DNA from: Amphibalanus amphitrite
Lineage: Eukaryota; Arthropoda; Thecostraca; Balanomorpha; Balanidae
Assembly: GCF_019059575.1 (NCBI RefSeq)
Contig: NW_024883018.1
Span: forward strand, 62,001-126,000
Length of the DNA stretch: 64,000 nucleotides
Direction of reading: 5' to 3'
Below, piece by piece: positions 1-11,000 of this stretch. A program made the position numbers and the translations under genes. The notes under the pieces were generated by a model, which had not been told where the DNA came from, ran no database searches, and saw nothing but the letters and a program-made list of their open reading frames with translations. Position 1 is the first letter of the stretch. Each line of letters starts with the position of its first letter.

Positions 1-806
1 TTCACCAGACTCGCTAGCACTTCAGTGGCGGTTGATTCGCTGACCTCCTTTTGTACCTCTGGTTCTTCCTTGGTTCTTGCAGCATGAGACGCTTCTTCCT
101 CACTAGGGGTCTCTCTTCTTGTCTCGCCCTTCGTAATAGGGTGCTCCGACTCGCTCATTCCTTCTTCCCTTTCGAACTTAAGCAGAGCTTCCTTCTTTGC
201 TGTAAGTATGTCATGTTCGGTCTCCAATTCCAGCTCTCGCATTTTCCACTCCAGCTCCTGTCGCTGACGCTCGATCGCCAGTCGCTTCTTTGCTGCAGCA
301 GTCCTGGCCTCCAGCTCTGCTCGCTTCTGGGCATCTTCAAGGTGCATTAGACTTATCTTCGCCCGAACGGAACTTCCTGAAGATTTGAGAGAGATCGATG
401 GTTGTGCGTCTTGTGTCTTGTGGGTTGGCTCCAATCTCCCTTCCATCTCTTCCTTCATCGTGTTCATGTCATTCATGACATCTTGGTGCCTCATTGTACG
501 CTCTTGTCGTTCGCCTTCTGAAAGGAGTACTAGCAGCTCACTGTTTGTTTGAACGAGACTGATGTAGGCTCTCTTCCATTGGATGTACGCTTCCTTGAGC
601 GTCTCATCTTCTTCGCCTTCGTCAGAGCTCTTCAGACTCTTGATGATATCGACACCGGTTCTCTTCAACTCCTTCACACATCTCTGGTACTTCTTTTCCT
701 TCGTGTCGATCTGGAACTGCCTCCCTTCTTCGGTGAGTGTGACGTGCCTCCCACTACGGGATGTGAGACGGTCAACTCCATCAGCAGGTTCGCCACCTTC
801 TGCCAT
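1..806 (-). CDS. Retrotransposon gag-like N-terminus, partial (BEL/Pao-like)
   Basis: Reading the minus strand from the ATG at 804-806, one frame stays open to the left edge (about 268 codons, no stop), so the C-terminal part lies outside the window. The N-terminal third is basic and contains a short segment around TLTEEGRQFQ. The second half (about 350 down to 150) is a highly charged E/K/R/A/L coiled coil, followed by an acidic Ser/Glu-rich linker. This layout is typical of the N-terminal part of gag in BEL/Pao LTR retrotransposons of invertebrates. The family call rests on composition and general resemblance only, because capsid, zinc-knuckle and protease domains would lie beyond the edge. 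No LTR was recognised. A host coiled-coil protein is the alternative. Confidence 0.55.
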   Translation of the reverse strand, partial: MAEGGEPADGVDRLTSRSGRHVTLTEEGRQFQIDTKEKKYQRCVKELKRTGVDIIKSLKSSDEGEEDETLKEAYIQWKRAYISLVQTNSELLVLLSEGERQERTMRHQDVMNDMNTMKEEMEGRLEPTHKTQDAQPSISLKSSGSSVRAKISLMHLEDAQKRAELEARTAAAKKRLAIERQRQELEWKMRELELETEHDILTAKKEALLKFEREEGMSESEHPITKGETRRETPSEEEASHAARTKEEPEVQKEVSESTATEVLASLV

Positions 807-1889
807 TTTGGTGACCTTGCTTTCAATCAGTGGGAGTTAGTGGATGACAGAGACAGTTTCGAACTACTGATGTCAAGAAGGATGATATGACAACGCACAT
901 GGGTCTGGAGACTGGAAGTCAACGTTTGTTAATGGGTTAGTTAATGGTCTAAGCTGCTGGCAAGAGGAAGAGTTTTTTACTGATGTGGCCTCCGCCACCA
1001 CTAGCAATGTCTCGTCACTACTGACACATTGGGAATAAACAACTGGGTCGTTTCTTTCTACATCTATTGTCAGCAGTGCGTGTGTGGCAGCAGAGAAGTT
1101 GGTAACGACCAACTGACCGTAAAAAACCTGTCAATCACACCAGACAGAAAACAATGTAAAATGTTGCCTGAGCGAGATTGCGCCACTCTGACTGCATAAA
1201 TGCACACATACTTGTTCACACCAAGTGCAAGCAATATGAATAAATCTTAGTCAACTCAACATGATGTCTGAAACAAATACAAATACGTACGCATAATGCC
1301 AGGATTAAATCAGTTTTCCATTAACCAAGGGCGATTAGATTATACACAAACTTAATCAGCGCACATGACTAGAAAAATAGGAACGTACTCTTTCCAGGTA
1401 GGTACGCCGAGCAACACAATGTCCAACTTTCTCCAGACGCGTTAGCAGTTCGGGTCACATGCAGCATTCACATGCGGGGGACCCTGCCAGGGGAAAAGGC
1501 ATGGGTTAACGACACGTAGAACGCCGCAACAACAATATTTACTTTGGAATGAGTTTGCATGTCCTTAGTAGGGGAAGGGAATTATGGAGTCGTTTATTCA
1601 GATGGATATTTAATTTTACCTTGAGTTGAAAAGCCTGCATTTTGTAATAGGTACATCTTTAAAGAAAATCATGTAATACAGTGAATAAAATGCATTGTGA
1701 CATCTATGGATAAATCAGCCCACTGAGGCATATTAACATTTTGCAATGTTGTTTTGCAAGAATATTTTTTAGTCTCATTAACAATGTTCACAACTCATAT
1801 TACATAGGTACTTATGTTAATTCTGCTAATGTGAAAGCATTCATTGCTCCACAGTGCTGACATGGTATTTTGCCATTTGTCTGTTTCAG
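807..1889. other. No gene recognised; AT-rich spacer
   Basis: No ORF here has protein-like composition. It holds the region upstream of the gag-like ORF, which could include a 5' leader or LTR, and then AT-rich DNA up to a pyrimidine-rich stretch ending in CAG at about 1889. That could be the acceptor of the Crag 5' untranslated exon. Confidence 0.4.
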
Positions 1890-2063
1890 CTCGCTTTCTC
1901 CTGAATCTCAACACCATGCCCTCTCATCAGTGACTAGTGAGGGACTGCAGAAGTTTTCGGCTGTGGCTCATCCAGTCTTCACCGGATCTAGCCACCAAGG
2001 CATCCTTCGGTGAGGCGGCGTCGCTAGTGCGCGCGCGGCTGCGTCCGGCCTTCGGTCGTCGCC
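1890..2063 (+). other. Probable 5' untranslated exon part of Crag
   Basis: A pyrimidine-rich stretch ending in CAG at 1889 (tctgtttcag) precedes this segment, which runs into the coding ATG at 2064 without an intervening donor. It is therefore probably the untranslated start of the first coding exon, with the promoter and any earlier exon further upstream. Small upstream ATGs occur (for example at 1937) and are not thought to be used. Confidence 0.4.
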
Positions 2064-5000
2064 ATGGACGTGCCGCCCGACCGCCAGGTAGCCGACTACT
2101 TCATCCACTGCGGGCTGCCCGAGCAGCTGTGTGAGCTGGACGCGCCGCTCGAGGACTTTCCGCTCAAACCGTCCCACAACTATGCGCCGATCACGGACGT
2201 GGCCGTCATCTTTCCGTCCGAGGAGCCGGTGCCGTCCGGCTACCGGTGCATCGAGAAGACGCCCACAGGTCGGTGGCCGCGCTATGGGGCCGCGGGACCG
2301 GGGGAGAATGGCAGAGGGTAGGGTGCATTATGGGGAAGGCTGATACATTTTGGTGATGAACGGCTGGCTGTTTAACGTGACCTACCACGTTTTTATTCTG
2401 GGCCAGATGTCAGAAGGGTAAAAAGAAAAGGGCTACGTTTTTGCAGGGGTTTGACATTTCACGGGTATGAGATAGCCTGGCTTACGACCATAACTGGCTA
2501 GCCTCGGAATGCAGCGGGATGTCATCTTGTCTGCATAATGTACATTTATGTGCCATCACTGAGCACATGTGTTCCGTCTGCCGACATCTGGTCGTGAGTC
2601 AGGGGGCGGCTCTGCAGCTCACGTGCCTGTGTTTACGTTTGACAGCGTGTGTTCGTGTCGCCAGGTCTGTCGGCCGACCTGAACCACGGCAGCATCCGCA
2701 GTCCCGAGGTGCTGCTCTGCTACAAACGCGGCTGGGACAAACCGCCGCTCGTGGACATCGGGTTAGTTTCTTAGCCGGGGTGAGCGCGTGACCCTGAGTA
2801 CACACAAGTCACAAATAGACACAAATGTACAAGCGTGACATGTTAGAATAGTATGCTTGTCGCTAGTTTTACCGGCAAAGAGATACATGCCTTGCTTTGT
2901 CGGAACCCGTCAGCGGCCGGCCTGTTGGAGCGTTTGATTAATCGATATCGCCGGCTCTGTTCTGTTTTTGCGTCGTGAGCTGACGCACCGCTCCCGGCTG
3001 ACCTCGGAAACGCAATAGACACGGCGCTTCGCTGTCGCGTTGATACCTTTCAATCGCCTGCAGCTGAGACAAGTCACGCGGTTCGTCTGGAAATTCGATA
3101 CCGTCAGTCATGTCGTCACTGACGTGATCTGTCTCAATCGGAGCTCGGTCACACACCCTGGCAGCCGGCCGGGACGGCTATCTCCGGGCTGACCGAGCGG
3201 CGGTGGGGTCTGACATGTTGCCGCCCCGACACTGCACGTTTTCCTGCGGCATGACTCCGGGATCGGCCGCTTTCTCCCGCGTCCGGCGTGCTCGGCCCGC
3301 TCGTTTTTCCACGCTGTGTCGTGCGGCCGCCGGACCGCCCAGCTGGCCGGGTGTTTGGTAACGTGTGGTAGCGTTGCCCGGAGACGGCGCCGACAGGATC
3401 CGAGTTTCCTGACGGCATTATCTACCGCTGCAGACGACCGGCCATCACCCGAGGCCGCCGCTGTTTAGATAACAGTAATTTGACTCGGGCTCGTGCCGAG
3501 TTGATACGGCCGAGTGGGCGGCCCCAGCCGGCCGCGCCGGGCGGGAGCTCGGCGGATGCGCCGCGTTTCGGGGCCTGATTGTATAATTCGGTCGGATGAG
3601 CCGCGCGGCGGCGGCGGCTGCCGTTTGACGTCCGGCTCCCGCGGGCCCCGGGGGTCAGATTGGATTGGCCCTCCCCGCCGGTGGACACCCACAGTCCACA
3701 CTCGCTGCTCCCGTGGTCTGGTGGGTCTGATGGGGTAACCGCCGCGCTGTGGACACCCACACTCTCTAGGTCTATTGTAGGCCCACACTCTCTAGGTCTA
3801 TTGTAGGAGACGCCTGCGGGAAAAGTCCGATCTCACAACGAGACCGTTTGAACTTGTGGGTCGCGACTACGAATTGAAAGGAATCAATTCACTCAGAAAT
3901 CTCGCTACTATTAATTGACATTAATTAAGTGTTGCGTAGGTACTTTTTTATTCTTCAGCGTATTTTAGCACCCCTCGCCGATAAAATATTCGCAATCGTC
4001 GTCTTCCGTCACGCTGATTTCCTGGTTAAACGTGTCAGCCTTTTTTGTGGATGTTTGATAGGCTTTTTGCTTAGCGCCGGCTTCCATTCATTAATTTTGG
4101 CAGTAACCTAGTCGTAAACCATCGTTATTTGGGCACCTTGTCCTTGAGAGGGCTGAACTCCGATTGACTCATTCCCTGCGACAGAACCCGGACGTTTCTA
4201 TTTTTACCCCATATTTCCCCCTTTGTGCCTCCTCTATCTCCTTCCTCGATCACCCCTTCCTTCCCCCGGCAGTGCGCGTCTCACCGTTTCTCTCTCCCCT
4301 CAGCGTGCTGTACGATGGCAAGGAGTACGTGATGCCCGACTCGCAGGTGGTCGAGTTCACTCCCACCGGCCGGATAGCCAACGTGAACAACAGCACTGCG
4401 CGCACGTACATCACGTACAGACGTGCGTCCGACTCCTCGCCCTGCAACGAGCTGGTCGTCACAGACATTTGCGTCATCGTTCTCACAAAGGATGAGGTGA
4501 GACGGGAACGGGTGAGCAGGGTTAGAAGTGGCGAGGTGAGAGAGCCGCGTGGGTGAATGTCAGGAAAAGAGAGGAAGTGTAGCTAAATGTACAAAGCTGT
4601 GGCGTTTGTTATGATCGCCGAAAGAGGATAAAATGTATGTGAGACAAGACGCAATGTTAATCAACGAAACCGCTGCGTTAACGGAAGGTAATGGGTTGTG
4701 AATACCACAATAGTCGTGTCCATAAACGGTGGACAGTGGGGATTAGATGAGACATATATTTTTTAAACTTATAATGGTACAAGAGGCCGGTAAGCCCGCT
4801 TGTAGTGATATGAAAGATTCTCTTATGTTTTCAAGTGGAATGTAGAGAGGGATCATCATTCTGACAAGTACCGTCAACATGTGGTGCGTGTGAGGTCACT
4901 ATTGCCCTACCGCTGTGCCTGAGAGTATCAAGTCGGCTGTCGCGGCAGAGATAAGGAATTGAGTGAGTTAGCCGCTCCGTTATCCGCCCCCGCTGCCGTG

Positions 5001-8000
5001 CTCCCTTCCTGTTGACTCCATGTATCAGCCCGGTGACGCGCAGTCAGTGATCCGCCTCGTTTATCTAATAATGCCCACAATGGGTCGGCGCCGCACGCCG
5101 GCCCATGTCTGCCGGATCGTGACTGACATGTCTCTCTCCTGAGTCGGTGTAGTGACTGTATTACCGTCCCTCCAGGTACCGCCGCATACCTACTGTATCA
5201 TACCGAAGACCCTCAACAAGGGCATGGTCGGATCCGACGTCTACATCTGCTATAAAAAGTCGATGCGACAACCGACGCGGGTCGTCTACAAGCCAGGTGC
5301 GCCGTCTGTTGTGTCGATTTTTCCTTTGATATATTTTTTGTTGACGATTTATTTCTGAATGTCATTCGGGAACGTAATGTTTTATCGTCTTTCTTGGAAC
5401 ACAGCAACCTTCATATGTTCTATCACCTCTTCCGTCGTACTATTTAATTCCGCACACGAGTGGTCTGTGCCTGCTCTGACCGCTGCCTCCGTCTCCCTCA
5501 GGTCTGCTGGGCCGGTTCCCGCTGGAGGACCGTCCCTACTTCCCGCTGCCCGAGTCAGTGCCCATGTTCTGCTTGCCCATGGGCGCCACAGTCGAATGCT
5601 GGCCCTCGCAGGCCGCCACGCCCAAACCCGTCTTCTCGACGTTCGTTTTTACCGTGGCAGACGGCGCAGAGAAGGTGAGAACGCCGCCGCCGGGCTGGAT
5701 TGGGCGAAATTGAGTTTCGACGAGTGGTGATTGCCTGTGCGGCTGACGGCTGTCTGCCGAGCGGCAGTTATTGGCTCGTTGTTTATTTGGTGGACTGGTC
5801 GGCTGTAGTTCAGGTCAGTCGGGCGTGCGGTGCTGGCGCCGATAATTTCGATGTGTCACGAAAATTTTGATTAAAATGATTGAACGAGTGAACCCTGAAC
5901 GCGGTGGTGGAATATTGAATGTCATTATGTCTCCATCCAAAGTTGAAACAGAAATAATGAGGCAGTTTTGCCAGTTCTTCACAATTCTAAATTTCGCCTA
6001 TGGTTTCCAAACAATTCAATTATTCCAGCTAGCCCGCGTTCCCAAGGCTCCGTGGCGGCATCGGTTTCGGATGGCACTTCCTGGTGTGTATCGAGTTATC
6101 ACCCACCCCGCGCGGTGTCGTGTACTGGCCGACGGCGCTCTCCGCTTACCGTGGGGCCTGTAGTAAAACCCGTCTGATAGAGGTGTGACCGATAGCCGCC
6201 CCTCGCCGGGGCGGGGCCGTCTGAGCGATATCAGCCGCGGGGGCAGCACTCGGGCCCGGTTCCACTCATCGTTCAACAACGTGCCGATAGATAATGGGAT
6301 GGTTATCGGAGGTATTTTACCACACGTTTTAGTGTAGTGTTGATGTTACGCTACGTCATGCAGTATGACATATTGATAACTCGTTGCCGGTGGAAACGGG
6401 ATGCTTGTGTTTCTATTACAGTTTGTGTCACCAGTGGCTTTTTTATTAATTTACCGATTCTATTGAGTAGAAGCTAGATTGTTTCGTTTTGCTTCAATGA
6501 TGGTGTCCGTGTCGCTCTGAATATCAACGGTTTTGTTTGTTCTCCAGCCATTTCCGTAAAGCGGTCGCCTGCAGTATGCCACTCTCGATGTGTGAGCCGC
6601 CTGTTCGGCTAGTCCACTCCCAGTGACTCTGTACCCCTCCGCGCCAGGTGTACGGCAGCTCCATCACGTTCTACGAGCGTTACCCGGACTCTGGTGGCAC
6701 CGTACCCCAGTGACTCTGTGGTGACTCTGTACCCCTCCGCGGCAGGTGTACGGCAGCTCCATCACGTTCTACGAGCGTTACCCGGACTCTCGTCTGACGG
6801 AGCAGCAGCGCCTCCAGTTGGGCATCGACACCCACCATCCCTCCGAGATCTCCGTCAACGCCAACAAGTCGATCGGCGTGCTGTCCCACTGGCCCTTCTT
6901 CGACACGTTCGAGAAGTTCCTGCAGTTTCTGCACCAGACGGCCATCTCGGGCAGGCCCACATCCGTGCCGCTCGAGAGGTGAGAAGAAGGGAGAGTGCGG
7001 ACCGTGGGGAGAGGGAGGGAGCGATGCAGCTGGGAGTGGGTGGGGAGAGGGGAGAGTGGAGTGGACAGAGGAGGAGACACCGAGGAGAGGGAAGACCGAA
7101 CACTCCATATGAACACTCACTTACACGGAAAACAGTTATTTGACACCAGCAATGTGTATGTAAATACGGTAAGGCCCTCTGTCGTCACCTCCCACCGTCT
7201 CGCCTCTCACCGTCTCACCTCCCACCGTCTCACCTCTCACCGTCTCACATACGCCCGCCTCTTCCCCGTCCAGGTACATCAGCCACATCCTGCTGGAGGT
7301 GCCGTTCCCCTCCGTGGCTCGGCCGTACGTGCACGTGCAGCTGGACGGCGGCGCGCCGATCGTGGTCGCCCAGCCGTACTTCTCTCCGCTGCCCCAGAGC
7401 GGCGCCAGCTTCTGTAAGCTGCTGAAGAACCTGGGCCCGGACAACAGTCTGCTGGTGCTGCTGTTCACGCTGACGGAGCAGAAGCTGCTGCTGCACAGCC
7501 TGCGGCCCGACGTACTCACCAGGGTGGCCGAGGCCGTCTCCATGGTAAGGGGGGGGTACCCCCTCAGAGGCCGTCTCCATGGTAAGGAAGGAGTACACTA
7601 AGAGGCTGTCTCCATGGTAAGGGGGTACCCTCAGAGGCCGTCTCCATGGTAATCAGATGGCTGGGGTTGTGATGGTCTATTCTGATCAGCGTGTGGAAAT
7701 TGGGGATGATGTTATTTTTAGCTAGTACCGAAGCATAGGATGGATCTACATTCTACCGGGTGATCTTTGTCGAGTCTCATGGGTTTATCGATGAATATTG
7801 CCCGTTCCGATTTAAGGGGCATCTCGTGGCGCTGCCTGATTCATATGTTTGTTTGTGTAGGACGGTCATCACTTACCGGTTTTATCAATTCGCAGATGAT
7901 CTTACCGTGCCTGTGGCAGTGTCCGTACATCCCGCTGTGTTCGCAGATGAAGTGTCCGTACATCCCGCTGTGTTGTGTTCGCAGATGATCTTCCCGTGCC

Positions 8001-11000
8001 TGTGGCAGTGTCCGTAGACCGTACATCCCGCTGTGTTCTGTTTGCAGATGATCTTCCCGTGCCTGTGGCCGTGATGTCCGTTCATCCCGTTGTGTTCTGT
8101 TTGCAGATGATCTTCCCGTGCCTGTGGCAGTGTCCGTACATCCCGTTGTGTTCTGTTTGCAGATGATCTATCTTCCCGTGCCTGTGGCAGTGTCCGTACA
8201 CCCCGCTGTGTTCTGTTCGCAGATGATCTTCCCGTGCCTGTGGCAGTGTCCGTACATCCCGCTGTGTCCGCTGGGTCTGGCCGACATCCTGTCTGCGCCG
8301 GTACCGTTTCTGGTCGGTCTCGACAGTCGGTATTTCGACATGTACGACCCGCCGCCGGAGGTCACCTGTGTCGACCTCGACACCAACACCATCTTCGTGT
8401 AAGTGCTCCTTACGGCGGCGCGTGCAAGATATTGTGCTTTGCTTTTACACCCGGCTCTTTCATCCCATGCATGTTGGGGCAAGCATTGGCTATCGTGTGG
8501 TGCAAGAAAATTGACCGGGATGCGTTTAGGGATGGTCGTAAAAAAAGATTCCTGTTAGTTTTTCACTTCATTCAGACCTGAGTCTAACCAAGGTTAACCA
8601 TCTCGCAGTTGGTTAATAATTTTCTCTACTTTTACCAGCTGTTTAGCTAATGCCGGTATGTATTTTTTACCTAGAGCTTGTTAAATGGTGACTTGATCTC
8701 GTGAGTGCAAGGTCCGTGGCTGTCCCGGTGCTCTGTGACCGCGCCTGACCCGTTCCTTACCGACCGTACGCTCACAGGGCGGAGGAGAAGCGGCACCTGG
8801 TCACCAAGCTGTTGCCGAAGAAGGCCTGCAAGCAGCTGCGCCATTCGCTAGAAGCCGTGTTCGACCGGCTCTACTCCATGTCCAGGAAAAGGGTGAGATA
8901 CGTGAAGTTTTATGATGGCTGAGTGGCTCAGTTGTGGCATCAGTTTTGTTTTGATATCAGGAATCTGGTCTCAGTTCGAGTTCTGGCCCGTCTGGGATTC
9001 ATATTCCAGTATATTTTCGTTAGCTGCTGATTCGTATCGTGCCGTTCTGACCTGGTATAACCCCCCCCCCCCGCGGTCAGGTGAAGGGAGGCAGTCCGGA
9101 GATGGACCTGCGGGTGCAGAGGATGGAACACCAGCTCGAGATCGAGATCCAGGAGGCATTCCTCAGGTGGGCTCCCGCACAAGGCGGCACTGTGACTGTA
9201 CAATGGTCGTTTCAAAACACACACAAAAAATCCAAGAAAGAGCCTTGGCATCTGCCTTCTATGTGCAACTCGTAATGGATATGCAGTTTTGAGACGGTCT
9301 TTACTACTTTTCCCATCACCTTAGCACCATCCTTTTCTGTCTGAGCTATGATCACCCGCCGTAACTGATATTCCCTCTTTATGGCAGGTTCATGGCCACG
9401 ATTCTGCGCGGCTACCAGGCGTACCTGAAGCCGATCAAGTCCAAGCCCACCACCGGCACCACCGACCCCAGCTCACTCTTCAACCTCGACGGTAACGGAC
9501 GGACGGGATGTGAACAATTACTCCCAGGGACTCGTTGATGACCCACTGGAAACAAAGTGGGCTGTGGGAAACTTCCGGGCAGCTTCCTCAAGTCACGGGA
9601 CAAGGCGTACCAGTAGTCTATAATTGGTAGTTCTAACCCCCGGCCGTTACCGTTGGCAGGTTTCCTCAAGTCTCGGGACAAGGCGTACCAGTAGTCTATA
9701 ATTGGTAGTTCTAACCCCCGGCCGTTACCGTTGGCAGGTTTCCTCAAGTCTCGGGACAAGGCGTACCAGCCGTTCTACCAGATGCTGACGACGACGCAGT
9801 CGTTCATCAGGTTTATCGAGGAGCGCAGCTTTGTCTCCGACAAGGACGCCTACCACGTCTTCTTTGACGAGTGTCTCGCCAAGGTGAGTGGCTGGCGCCC
9901 TCTCAAGGAGAAAGGCCACAAAGGTCCGCACATGCCTTTCTGCTGTACTTTGCGTGAGATCGGCATAGAACGTTGCTGTTTCAAATGCTTGAGCTCAGGT
10001 AGTTCATATTCATCCTCCGGATGTGATTTCCGACGTGTCTTTGTAATTGTTTTATTGAAAATGAAATTTTTGTCAATGTATATTACCTTTCTGCTGTTAT
10101 TTTTTTCTTTTATTGTGCGAATAATTTGTCATACATATATTCTGGTATCGCTCGGTCGCCGTATCTTTCAGACTGAACCTGTTAAATGCTACGCTGACCT
10201 GCCTCCCCTGGATGTTTTAGGACCTGGACTCTCCTGACTGCCGTCTTCTGGAGTCGGAGACCCCTCAGAGCGAGAGGACCGTGTTCGTACCGCCCCCGGA
10301 ACAGATGGAGGGCAGGCAGTTCGTCTACCACGTAAGTTCGTGTGCTTATAATCGGACATTGTGATCTGAATGGACTCTGATTTCACTATGTAGGCTTATT
10401 TCGACGAATGATGTAATTACCACGTTTGAACTTTGAAGTAAAGTAAAATGAGTGGGAAAACTTAGGTATTCCCCATCGACACATGGTAAACAAGATTCTA
10501 TGCGAATGTCGTTAACATGGTCAGCCATTTGTAACGGACCCCTTCCCAGTCTGTGGTCATTCGCCCAACCCAATCCTCTATCACACTGACCTGAACCCCT
10601 CCCCCTCGGCAGGAGTTTGGAGAGTTATTTCTTCCTAAACTCACTGACTCCCCCCCCCCCCTCCCTCGGCAGGAGTTTGGAGAGCTGCACCGGGAGCTGT
10701 TTTTAGCGCGCGCCACCTCGCTGCAGGCTCTGCCGCGGCCGCTGCCGGCCGTCGGCTCGGCCGCGCAGCTGGCCGGCCTGGCGGCCTCGGGCGCGGCGGC
10801 GCCCTCTCCGCTGGTGCGCCGCACCAAACACGAGGTCATGTCGGCCCGCAAACAGGCGCTCAAACAGGCCGAGACGCCGGCCCTGTGGGCCCGCTACCTG
10901 GTCGGAACGTGCTTCAGGTGAGCCGGACGAGAGGGCGGCGTGGGGACTGGAAGGGATGGCTGAGTGAGGAGAGAGGTGGGGTGCTGAGAGGCTGAGGCGT

